Source: Halomonas sp. HL-48
GTDB taxonomy: Bacteria; Pseudomonadota; Gammaproteobacteria; Pseudomonadales; Halomonadaceae
DNA: 64,000 bases
Assembly (NCBI RefSeq): GCF_001314875.1
Contig: NZ_LJZS01000010.1
Span: forward strand, 62,001-126,000
Reading direction: 5' to 3'
Below are positions 36,541 through 44,177 of this stretch, in pieces. The notes under the pieces are model-generated. The model was not told where the DNA came from. It worked only from the letters and a program-made list of their open reading frames with translations, and ran no database searches. The number at the start of each line of letters is the position of its first letter. Positions within the stretch are counted from its first letter, which is position 1. Position numbers and translations under genes: made by a program.

Positions 36541-38343
36541 ATGCAGGCTTCTTGCTTATCTAACAACCTATACGCTCGCATCCTACTGTTGCTGGTGGGA
36601 TGCCTGCTGTGCTTGCAGGAAGCGACCGCATCGCTTTCGATTTCGCCGGAAAAATCGCGCTACTCGCTTACCCCCCATACCCAGTTTCTGCACAGCGACG
36701 AACCGCTGACGCTTGAAGAGCTTCTGACACGCGCCCCTGCGTTTACCCAGGCTCATGACAAAAGTGACCTGAACTTTGGCTACACGCCCAACGAGGTATG
36801 GCTGCGTACCCAGATTGAAAACCCTACCCAGCATTCCAGAGACTGGATTGTCGAATTTGAATACCCTTTCCTGGATCGCGTCACGCTGCATGTATTGCGC
36901 GAGCATTTCAGCGAACAAATGACCAGCGGCAGCGCCGTGCCGAAATCCCAACGCGAACTTGCCCATCGCCAACCGGTGTTCCCGCTGACGCTCGCGCCCG
37001 GTGAAACGGTCACGCTGTATGCGCGCATTGACGCGGCGGGCAGCAAAATGCTCAACGCCAATCTGCTTTCAGACCAGGCCTTCTACACGCAGAACGATCG
37101 CCATAACTTCTGGCTGGCGACCTATTTCGGCATGCTCCTCGCGCTTGGCCTTTACAACTTCATGCTGTTTTTCGGCCTCAAAGAACGCGTATTCCTGTAT
37201 TACTCGCTGTTTGCGCTCGGCTTTACCGTTGCCATCCTGACGTTCAATGGGATCGGTACGCTGATGTTCTGGAGCATCCTCGGCGACAACACCGCGCGGC
37301 TGGTCGCTATCGGGTTCACCTTTGCCTCCACCATGGGCACCCTGTTCGCCCAGAGCTTTCTCAACACGCGCCAGTTCACGCCCCGCTGGCATCGCGCGCT
37401 GAGTTTTTTTCGCACTTACTGCGCCACGGCCCTCCTCGCGACGCTGATACTGCCCATTCAACCCGCCCTTAGGCTGATGGACGTCACCGGCTTCATGGCG
37501 GCGCTGCTGATGCTGGTCTGCGGGGCATACTGCGTGTCACGACGCGTACCCAGCGCCCGGCTGTTCGTGCTGGCATGGTCGCTTTTTCTGGTCGGCGCCT
37601 GCGTCTTTGCGTTGCGCAATCTGGGCGTCTTGCCCGCCAATTTCATTACCCTGCACGGCATACAGATTGGCTCGGCGCTGGAAATGCTGTTGCTGTCGTT
37701 TGCCCTGGCCGCCCGCTTCAATAAGCTCAAACGGCAAAAGGAGCGCGCTCAGGCGGAAATGTTGATGACGCTCAAACGCCAGGAAGCCGTGCTGGAACAG
37801 AAAGTGGCCGACCGAACCAGGGCGCTCGAGCAACTGGCCAGTCGCGATGTATTGACGGGGCTATTGAACCGCAACGGCTTGACCGATTGCGCCAAGAAAG
37901 CCCTCCGGCGCAGTCAGCAGACCGGCCAGCCGGTGGCGCTTTTCATGCTGGATCTGGACCGCTTTAAACCGATCAATGACCAGTTTGGGCACGAGGCAGG
38001 TGACTTTGTGCTCCAACAGGTTGCCAGGCGTATCGACCACCTGGCGCGCGCCCACGATCACGCCGCCCGCTTTGGCGGCGATGAGTTCATTCTGCTGATC
38101 GAGGGTATTGACGATCGCAACACGCTCAATGACATTCGCCACCGCCTGAATTCAGCGATACGCGCGCCCATCAAGTTGCCCTGCGGCGAGCTGGTCAGCG
38201 TCGAAGTCAGTATCGGGATGAGCGTCAGCCACGCTGACGGCAAAAACCTCGAGTGTTTGATGCGCGAAGCCGACGGTCAGATGTACGACGTGAAAGCGCG
38301 CCAAGCCGACAGCGATGTGCGCTACGGCTCGGCGCCATCCTAG
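36541..38343 (+). CDS. diguanylate cyclase with 7TMR-DISM sensor
   Basis: 600 residues. A signal peptide (~1-31) precedes a periplasmic 7TMR-DISMED2 domain (~40-170; NEVWLRTQIENPTQHSRDWI, FEYPFLDRVTLHV), seven membrane helices (~180-385), a coiled-coil-like linker (KLKRQKERAQAEMLMTLKRQ) and a GGDEF domain from ~435 (DVLTGLLNRNG, FMLDLDRFKPINDQFGHEAG, RFGGDEF). An inhibitory-site RAHD lies five residues before GGDEF, so product feedback is expected. It makes cyclic-di-GMP in response to an unknown extracellular, perhaps carbohydrate-like, ligand. The next gene is convergent after three bases. Confidence 0.92.
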   Translation: MQASCLSNNLYARILLLLVGCLLCLQEATASLSISPEKSRYSLTPHTQFLHSDEPLTLEELLTRAPAFTQAHDKSDLNFGYTPNEVWLRTQIENPTQHSRDWIVEFEYPFLDRVTLHVLREHFSEQMTSGSAVPKSQRELAHRQPVFPLTLAPGETVTLYARIDAAGSKMLNANLLSDQAFYTQNDRHNFWLATYFGMLLALGLYNFMLFFGLKERVFLYYSLFALGFTVAILTFNGIGTLMFWSILGDNTARLVAIGFTFASTMGTLFAQSFLNTRQFTPRWHRALSFFRTYCATALLATLILPIQPALRLMDVTGFMAALLMLVCGAYCVSRRVPSARLFVLAWSLFLVGACVFALRNLGVLPANFITLHGIQIGSALEMLLLSFALAARFNKLKRQKERAQAEMLMTLKRQEAVLEQKVADRTRALEQLASRDVLTGLLNRNGLTDCAKKALRRSQQTGQPVALFMLDLDRFKPINDQFGHEAGDFVLQQVARRIDHLARAHDHAARFGGDEFILLIEGIDDRNTLNDIRHRLNSAIRAPIKLPCGELVSVEVSIGMSVSHADGKNLECLMREADGQMYDVKARQADSDVRYGSAPS

Positions 38344-38346
38344 GGC

Positions 38347-38904
38347 CTAATCGAACAGACTCATTCGCGTCATCACGTGATCACGCTTGATGCGCCAGTG
38401 ATAAAGCGCCCCAAGCACATGCAGCGTGATCAGTACGACAATTGCCCAGCCAAGCCAGCCGTGCCAGATGAAGAGTCGCTCTGACAGCGCCGGGTGCTCA
38501 CCGATGAAGCCAGGCAAATGCCACTTGAAGAACTCCACGGGGAAGCCACCGCTGGCCGTTGCTGCCCAGCCAAGCAGCGGCATTACCACCAGCGCCGCAT
38601 AGAGCAGATGATGCACGCTGGTACTGACGATGCGCTCGAAGGCGTTGAGGGGCGGATCATGGTCGGGCACGACAAACGCCACCCGGGTGATGATACGCAG
38701 CGTCATCAGCAACAGTATCGTCACTCCCAGGGTCTTGTGGCTGGTATAGAGCAGATTGGTGAGCCCTGTTCCGATCAGCGAAACCGTTCGCTCAAAGCCC
38801 AGAAAACCCAGCGTCAAACCGCTCGCCAGTGACAGCAGCGCAGCCCCCGCCACCAGCCAGTGAAGTACCCGGTGCGGGTAAATATAGTGGTCCAACTCAT
38901 GCAT
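38347..38904 (-). CDS. cytochrome b561-type membrane protein
   Basis: 185 residues with four hydrophobic segments and heme-ligand-type histidines: YPHRVLHWLVAGAALLSLAS, YTSHKTLGVTILLLMTLRII, VHHLLYAALVVMPLLGWAA and FIWHGWLGWAIVVLITLHVL. This is the bacterial CybB fold, which passes quinol electrons at the inner membrane. ATG at 38904 follows AGGAG with good spacing; an ATG 18 codons earlier is open but lacks a site. Ends three bases from the diguanylate cyclase stop. Confidence 0.86.
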   Translation of the reverse strand: MHELDHYIYPHRVLHWLVAGAALLSLASGLTLGFLGFERTVSLIGTGLTNLLYTSHKTLGVTILLLMTLRIITRVAFVVPDHDPPLNAFERIVSTSVHHLLYAALVVMPLLGWAATASGGFPVEFFKWHLPGFIGEHPALSERLFIWHGWLGWAIVVLITLHVLGALYHWRIKRDHVMTRMSLFD

Positions 38905-39008
38905 GCCCTGCTCCTTTCGCCCGCTCAAAAATCGCTTATGTGAGCTTAGTTTAGCCATTTCCAGCCGGCTTCGCCGATAAAGCCGTCCGTCATCGTCAAC
39001 GCTTGGCG

Positions 39009-39887
39009 CTAGGGTGCCCAGGCATCGACCGGTGCTGCCAACTGCTCGCGAATCAACTCGCCCAGGCGGCGCGCGGGTTCCGACGGGCGGTGCGGCGCGC
39101 GGTGCAGGGCCAGTTCGATCATTGGCAACGACGGCAAACCACTGGCCTCGTCGAGGGGCCTTAACAGCGGCGTCAGCATGCTCCGCGTGACCACGACCAC
39201 CGCCAGCCCCGCCGTGACAATAGGTGCCAGGCCGGCCATCGATTGACTGGTATAGGCCACGCGCCAGTCGCGGCCGGCATTGCGTAATGCCTGTTCGGCG
39301 ATCTCGCGGAAGACATCCGCGCCCGGGGAATACAGCGCCAGCGGCAGCGGGTCGGTTAGCGACGGCTGCTGGTTGACGCCCACCGCCCAGATCAGCGGCT
39401 CGCGGCGAATCACCTCGCCGCCCGGCGAGTTGCGCTGCCGGGTCACCAGCGCCAGGTCCAGCTCGGCGCGTTTGACGCGCTCTACCAGATCGCCGCTGGT
39501 GCCGCAGCGAACCTGCAATCCCACGCCGGGGTAAAGCTGATGAAAGTACGCAAACACCGATGGCAATAGCGACGCGTAATCCTCCGGGATACCCAGCGTC
39601 AGTTCACCGCTGACCTGATGCGCCTGCATGTCGCTCCAAGCTTCATCGTTGAGCATCAACAGACGCCGCGCGTGATTCAGCAGACGTTCACCATCGGGGG
39701 TGAAACGCAGCCGCCGCCCTTCGCGTTCGTGAAGCGTCAATGCCAGCTGCGCTTCCAGACGCTGTAGCTGCATGCTCACCGTCGACTGGGTATAGGCCAG
39801 ACGCTTGGCAGCCGCCGTCACGCTGCCGGTATCGGCAATCGTCACTAAGGTGCGCAAAAGCGTCAGGTCCAGCGTGGGCGCTCGCAT
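39009..39887 (-). CDS. LysR-family transcriptional regulator
   Basis: 292 residues. LysR helix-turn-helix at ~10-60 (DLTLLRTLVTIADTGSVTAA, RLAYTQSTVSMQLQRLEAQL) and FTPDGERLLNHARRLL, then a periplasmic-binding-protein-like effector domain (LTLGIPEDYASLLPSVFAYF). Divergent from an EamA transporter over 135 bp, so the transporter is the likely target. Effector unknown. Confidence 0.9.
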   Translation of the reverse strand: MRAPTLDLTLLRTLVTIADTGSVTAAAKRLAYTQSTVSMQLQRLEAQLALTLHEREGRRLRFTPDGERLLNHARRLLMLNDEAWSDMQAHQVSGELTLGIPEDYASLLPSVFAYFHQLYPGVGLQVRCGTSGDLVERVKRAELDLALVTRQRNSPGGEVIRREPLIWAVGVNQQPSLTDPLPLALYSPGADVFREIAEQALRNAGRDWRVAYTSQSMAGLAPIVTAGLAVVVVTRSMLTPLLRPLDEASGLPSLPMIELALHRAPHRPSEPARRLGELIREQLAAPVDAWAP

Positions 39888-39961
39888 ACATCATATTCCT
39901 TGATAAGAACGATCAATAAACATCGATATTGTGATGTGTTGTGGATGAGTATGCTGTGCAG

Positions 39962-40006
39962 GTCACTTCAAGGCAAGTCACTTCAAGGCATGTCACTTCA
40001 AGGCAA
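39962..40006 (+). repeat. three tandem copies of a 15-bp unit before an EamA transporter gene
   Basis: GTCACTTCAAGGCA(A/T) occurs three times without gaps, the middle copy ending in T instead of A. It lies 16 bp before the chosen ATG (40023). Because the unit is five codons long, the copies read S-L-Q-G-[KM] in the frame of the transporter. Confidence 0.9.
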
Positions 40007-40022
40007 AGTCAGGAGATCCTCT

Positions 40023-40901
40023 ATGCATCACGTCAATCCACTCGTTGTGTTTCCACGAAGCTACAGTGTTGGCGCGGCGTTAGTGGCCGTGATGCTTTGG
40101 AGCGTCGCCCCGCTGCTGGCCGATTATGCCCGCGCCACGCCACCGCTTCAGCTCACCGCCTTGACACTGTTGGCGGGGGCGCTGGCTACGCTTCCGTTGA
40201 GTCGGCGGGTTAACGTCGCGACCTGCGGCCGCGTTTGGCAGTTGAGTATCTGGCTGGGGATTCCGCTGCTGATTATCGGTGCCGTCAGCACCTACTTTAT
40301 CGGCATGCGGCTTGCGCCTGCCGCCGAAGCCGCCTTGATTACCTATACCTGGCCGGTGCTGTTCGTGCTGCTCAGCCAGTGGAGCCGCTTCGGCCGTTTG
40401 CGCATGGGCGGCCTGGTGGGCGCATTGATTGCATTTGCCGGCGCCGCCGTGCTGCTGATTCCTCAAGCGTCCGGCGGTGGCACGGATACCGCGCTCACCG
40501 GTTATGCGCTGGCACTTTTAGCGGCCTGCTGCTGGGCGCTTTATTCCTGGCTCAGCCAGGTGGCGCCGGTACCGCTGACGCCCTTGCTACCCCGCTTGCT
40601 GCTGATGGCCTGCGTGATGGCGGCAGCGGCCAGCGCCATACTGGAAGGCCAACTGGCGTTACCCAGCAGCGAAGCGGTCCTGACTGGCATGGCCCTGGGC
40701 CTCGGCCCTTACGGCATCGCCATGGTGGCCTGGGACAAGGCACTGCGCTGGGGACATACCAGCTTGGTGGGCAGCCTGGCCTACGGCGTGCCGATACTGG
40801 CGGCGCTGCTGCTTGTACTGGCCGGCATGAGCACCCTGGACTGGCGGTTACCGATGGCGGCCCTGCTGGTGGTAGTAGGCTGTCTCAAGGCCAGCCGATA
40901 G
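40023..40901 (+). CDS. EamA/DMT-family transporter
   Basis: 292 residues with ten hydrophobic segments in two EamA halves (VGAALVAVMLWSVAPLLADY and ALTGYALALLAACCWALYSW). Drug/metabolite transporters of this class export amino acids or other small metabolites; similar proteins include YddG. ATG at 40023 is preceded by AGGAG at a good distance. The frame is open back to 39900 through the 15-bp repeats, but that stretch (repeats of SLQGK) is not family-like. Divergent LysR gene is the likely regulator. Confidence 0.83.
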   Translation: MHHVNPLVVFPRSYSVGAALVAVMLWSVAPLLADYARATPPLQLTALTLLAGALATLPLSRRVNVATCGRVWQLSIWLGIPLLIIGAVSTYFIGMRLAPAAEAALITYTWPVLFVLLSQWSRFGRLRMGGLVGALIAFAGAAVLLIPQASGGGTDTALTGYALALLAACCWALYSWLSQVAPVPLTPLLPRLLLMACVMAAAASAILEGQLALPSSEAVLTGMALGLGPYGIAMVAWDKALRWGHTSLVGSLAYGVPILAALLLVLAGMSTLDWRLPMAALLVVVGCLKASR

Positions 40902-40945
40902 CGTGGAAGGCGTCGGCCGCCTGGCTAACCAGGCGGCCATCCAGC

Positions 40946-42061
40946 TTAAAGCTCGGGTTCTCCCTCGCTTGGTTCGGTGCGAGTGGTCAGCTCGAACAGA
41001 CCACTGGCCGACAGGTTATAGCCCCGGGCAGTGACCGTATAAGTGCCGGGCAGCAATTGCTCGCTGAGACGCGAATCCGTGCCGCCAGCTCCATCGTCAT
41101 CGCTCAACGTCACCCCGTTCCCCTCGACTTCCAGGAAGGTATCAAAATCGCTGGAGCGCATTTCAAGGGTCACGTCTGACGTTTCGTCGAGATTGAGCTC
41201 GTAGGTCAGTGCCTCTCCGCTGTACCAGCCATTAATGGGCTCATCGGGCGTCAGCTCACCAGAGTTACGCAGTTCGGTATCGCTTGGCAACTCGCGAGGC
41301 GCAAGCGCCAGGGTAAACACCCCCTCGCCATCGCCGTATGCGGAACGTGCCGTCAGTTGATACTCGCCAGGCGCCAGAAAATCGGCGATGCGCGCATTCA
41401 GATTGCCGGCGCTGTCATCGTCTTCGCGGTAGTAGTCATTCGGTCCTTCCAGTTCCAGAAAGGTATCGAACTCATCGGAACGCATGTCGATTTCGTACAT
41501 GCCGGCTTCGTCAATGGTGAAACTGTATTCGCGCTCGTCCTGTTGCAGCCAGCTATCCAGCGGCGACTCCAGCGTGAGGGTCTCGCTATCGCTGAGCTCG
41601 ACGCGACGGCTCTCCAGAGAGAAAGGCCCGTAGCTTTGCGCATCTGCTCCGCTTACTACCAGCATGTAGTCGCCGCTCTGCTCGATGCGTTGGCGCATGG
41701 CCTCGCCGCTGCTCACCAACTGACGCTGATCATCATAGAGGGACACGGTGCCCTGTAGCGCGCCATCCAGCGTTACCTCGACCAGTTCGTCTTCCTCAAG
41801 CGCCATGACATAGCGCTCGAAGCGGCTACCGTCATTGCCGTTAAGCTCGCTTCCCGAGGTGACTTCACCCCGCAGACGCTCGCCAAGAGTGACACGCTCA
41901 AGGTCCGCGAGGCGCTCCGATTGACCGTCATCATCGTCGGTTTGCGAGGCAGGCGCTGAATCGGGCGGTACGCTGGGCGTTATCGCCTGCGCCGCTAAAA
42001 AGCCGATAACGCCACCGCCAACGGCAACGAGCAGGTAACTTAAGGGAGACGATTTAGCCAT
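40946..42061 (-). CDS. membrane-anchored protein with three PPC (pre-peptidase C-terminal) domains
   Basis: 371 residues. One N-terminal membrane segment (LSYLLVAVGGGVIGFLAAQA) and an acidic linker are followed by three ~100-residue beta-sandwich repeats. Repeats 2 and 3 share IDMRSDEFDTFLELEG / LEMRSSDFDTFLEVEG, a run of DD residues, and LAPGEYQLTARS / LLPGTYTVTARG. The first repeat is more divergent (SGDYMLVVSG). PPC domains usually trail secreted proteases but here there is no catalytic domain. It is strongly acidic, as in halophile proteins. Periplasmic, function unknown. Confidence 0.78.
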   Translation of the reverse strand: MAKSSPLSYLLVAVGGGVIGFLAAQAITPSVPPDSAPASQTDDDDGQSERLADLERVTLGERLRGEVTSGSELNGNDGSRFERYVMALEEDELVEVTLDGALQGTVSLYDDQRQLVSSGEAMRQRIEQSGDYMLVVSGADAQSYGPFSLESRRVELSDSETLTLESPLDSWLQQDEREYSFTIDEAGMYEIDMRSDEFDTFLELEGPNDYYREDDDSAGNLNARIADFLAPGEYQLTARSAYGDGEGVFTLALAPRELPSDTELRNSGELTPDEPINGWYSGEALTYELNLDETSDVTLEMRSSDFDTFLEVEGNGVTLSDDDGAGGTDSRLSEQLLPGTYTVTARGYNLSASGLFELTTRTEPSEGEPEL

Positions 42062-42372
42062 GAGTACATCCTTGATCCTGTGGCAAAAAAGAACAGATTG
42101 AGCCAGGCATTATAAGCCCTTCTGCGTCTTGATGGGGGGATCGTCTGGCCGGGCGTTGCGTTTTTCTATAAGCAAGATGCCAGCGTCGCCCTGAATAAGC
42201 CACTGAATTCAAAGGCGCAGAACATACGGGTTAACGTTGGCCAATATGAAGCCAACTGCACCGAACGTCTAAAAGCTTGCTCAGCACGTCGGACAACGCT
42301 ACTATCCAATAGCCAAATTGGCACCTCATCGATGAATGCGAAACCCGCGACACGACACACTGGGGTACTCCT
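42062..42372. other. 311-bp gap without a recognised gene
   Basis: Between the divergent PPC and RlpA-like genes. Short open frames here show no family features or ribosome sites; I see only a GGGGGGA tract at 42134-42140 and AT-rich stretches that may hold promoters. Confidence 0.5.
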
Positions 42373-42762
42373 ATGGGAGCTATCAAACACAGGTTATTGA
42401 GTTTTTGCTTTGCCATAGCCGTATTCACCATGGCAGTGAATAGCGCTCTGGCACACGGTACACAAACAGATACACAGCGAGGCGTTGCGTCCTTCTACAG
42501 CGACCGCTTCCAGGGCGCGACCACTGCCAGTGGTGAAGCCTTTGACCAGAAAGCGCTTACCGCCGCGCACCCAAGCCTGCCCTTTGGCAGCAAGGTGCGG
42601 GTGTCTCGCCCGGACACCGGGCAAGAGGTAGAAGTACTGATCAACGACCGCGGCCCCTACGTGGAAGGCCGTATCATTGATCTGTCGAAAAGCGCCGCGC
42701 GTGAGCTGGGCATTATCAGCAGCGGGGTTGCCCCGGTCATGGTCACGCTGCTCGACCAGTAA
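42373..42762 (+). CDS. RlpA-like double-psi beta-barrel protein
   Basis: 129 residues with a signal peptide ([19 protein letters not shown]). The RlpA core is complete: [60 protein letters not shown] and KSAARELGI. RlpA proteins are lytic transglycosylases that cleave naked glycan strands at the septum. The C-terminal SPOR domain and lipobox of full RlpA are absent, so this is a short periplasmic form. ATG at 42373. A terminator follows at 42811. Confidence 0.87.
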   Translation: MGAIKHRLLSFCFAIAVFTMAVNSALAHGTQTDTQRGVASFYSDRFQGATTASGEAFDQKALTAAHPSLPFGSKVRVSRPDTGQEVEVLINDRGPYVEGRIIDLSKSAARELGIISSGVAPVMVTLLDQ

Positions 42763-42810
42763 CGGCCCAGGCGCTCGACGCATATCAGTCAGCATCATCC
42801 TACCTATCCA

Positions 42811-42840
42811 CAACGGGCGCCCTGGCGCCCGTTGTGCGTT
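42811..42840 (+). terminator. hairpin terminator after the rlpA-like gene
   Basis: CAACGGGCG / CGCCCGTTG stem (42811-42819 with 42826-42834), then TGCGTTT; a weak U tract. Confidence 0.6.
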
Positions 42841-42944
42841 TCACCTCCTCGGCATTTCCCCTTGCGTTGACGGCGAACTATCAAGCACGCTAACGGTCTT
42901 TACAAAGCACGGACCGTATTACCAACGCATACGCAGGAGGCCCC

Positions 42945-43949
42945 ATGCAATCACGCTTTTTCACTTTGAGCCGCTATCCGGAAGGACGCCCCGAGCGCGA
43001 GCTTTTTGAGATGGAAACCCAAACCCTGCCCGACCTCGCCCCTGGCGAAGTACGCATTCGCAACCACTGGCTCTCGGTCGACCCGTACATGCGCGGGCGA
43101 ATGACGGGAGTGCATACCTACGTGGCGCCTTTTGAGCTGGGCAAGCCCATGGAAGGCGGTGCGGTAGGCGAAATCATTGCCTCCGAAGACAAGCGCTTCA
43201 AGGAAGGCGACCTGGTGGGCCATATGGGCGGCTGGCGCGACATCGCGCAAATCTCCGCCGAAGGCGTCCAGGCGTTGCCCGACTTCGGCGTCGACGAGCA
43301 GGCCTATCTTGGCGTGCTGGGAATGCCCGGCATGACCGCCTGGACCGGCCTCAACCTGATTGCCAACTGCCAACCCGGCGATCAGGTACTGGTCAGCGCG
43401 GCCAGCGGTGCAGTGGGGTCGCTGGCGGTTCAACTGGCCAAGGCCAAAGGCTGCCACGTCGTCGGCATAGCCGGCGCGGCCAACAAGCTGGCCTGGCTTG
43501 AGTCCCTGGGAGTCGAGCCGGTGAGCTACCGCAATCGCAACGCCCAGGAACTGAGCGATGCGATTCAGCTTGCCAGCCCCAAAGGCATTGACGTGGTGTT
43601 TGAAAACGTGGGCGGCATTTGCCTTGAAGCCGCCCTCAGCCAGCTTAATGAAGGGGCGAGAATCGCGGTATGTGGCATGATCGGTAGCTACAACGCCAAA
43701 ACCCCGGTGCCCGGCCCCAGCAACCTGTCGCAACTCGTGGTGCGCAAGGCCATGATGCAGGGCTTTATCGTCACCGACCATTGGCAGCACTATCAGTATT
43801 TCCTCAACGAAGTGGCTCCCCAGGTAGTCGCCGGCAAGCTCGCCTACAAGGAGACCGTCAAGCAAGGACTCGAAAGTACGCCTGACGCCTTCCTGGCGTT
43901 ATTTGAAGGCGCCAATACCGGTAAAATGCTGGTCAAGCTGGACCACTAA
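42945..43949 (+). CDS. curA: NADP-dependent oxidoreductase, CurA/YncB type (zinc-free MDR)
   Basis: 334 residues. EVRIRNHWLSVDPYMRGRMT, LGVLGMPGMTAWTGL, VSAASGAVGSLAVQLAKAKG (NADP-binding) and FENVGGICLEAALSQL are those of the leukotriene B4 dehydrogenase-like group, including E. coli CurA (YncB). These reduce alpha,beta-unsaturated carbonyls with NADPH. AGGAGG precedes the ATG at 42945. In E. coli curA lies close to yncD; here a yncD-like gene lies 2.8 kb away, which may be coincidence. A terminator follows. Confidence 0.88.
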   Translation: MQSRFFTLSRYPEGRPERELFEMETQTLPDLAPGEVRIRNHWLSVDPYMRGRMTGVHTYVAPFELGKPMEGGAVGEIIASEDKRFKEGDLVGHMGGWRDIAQISAEGVQALPDFGVDEQAYLGVLGMPGMTAWTGLNLIANCQPGDQVLVSAASGAVGSLAVQLAKAKGCHVVGIAGAANKLAWLESLGVEPVSYRNRNAQELSDAIQLASPKGIDVVFENVGGICLEAALSQLNEGARIAVCGMIGSYNAKTPVPGPSNLSQLVVRKAMMQGFIVTDHWQHYQYFLNEVAPQVVAGKLAYKETVKQGLESTPDAFLALFEGANTGKMLVKLDH

Positions 43950-43977
43950 CCGCGACGCTCTATCTCGTTTTCTGCCA

Positions 43978-44007
43978 AACCGCGCGGGTTCGCCCAGCGC
44001 GGTTTTT
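43978..44007 (+). terminator. intrinsic terminator after the curA-like gene
   Basis: AACCGCGC / GCGCGGTT stem (43978-43985 with 43997-44004) followed by TTTT from 44003. Confidence 0.75.
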
Positions 44008-44177
44008 GGTTGCGGCGCAGCCGCCAAGACCCTCTTTGCTAAAATCATTAGACCATCGCCGCATTGACCCCTAAGCTAATTAGCGTGTTAAGCGTTTTAT
44101 CCGCATGACGATAAAGCGCACGATGGACCGTGGGTGCAGCGACTGGCGGTTCGGGATCGTGTACAAGGGGACCTTTC

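Noticed and set aside
40235-41179. Open frame of ~314 codons overlapping the EamA transporter in another frame
   Set aside because: Composition is that of an out-of-frame translation and it runs through the transporter stop into the convergent PPC gene.
42951-43865. Long open frame (304 codons) antisense to the CurA-like gene
   Set aside because: It mirrors the codon pattern of the sense gene, has no family motif and no ribosome site; the sense product is clearly conserved.
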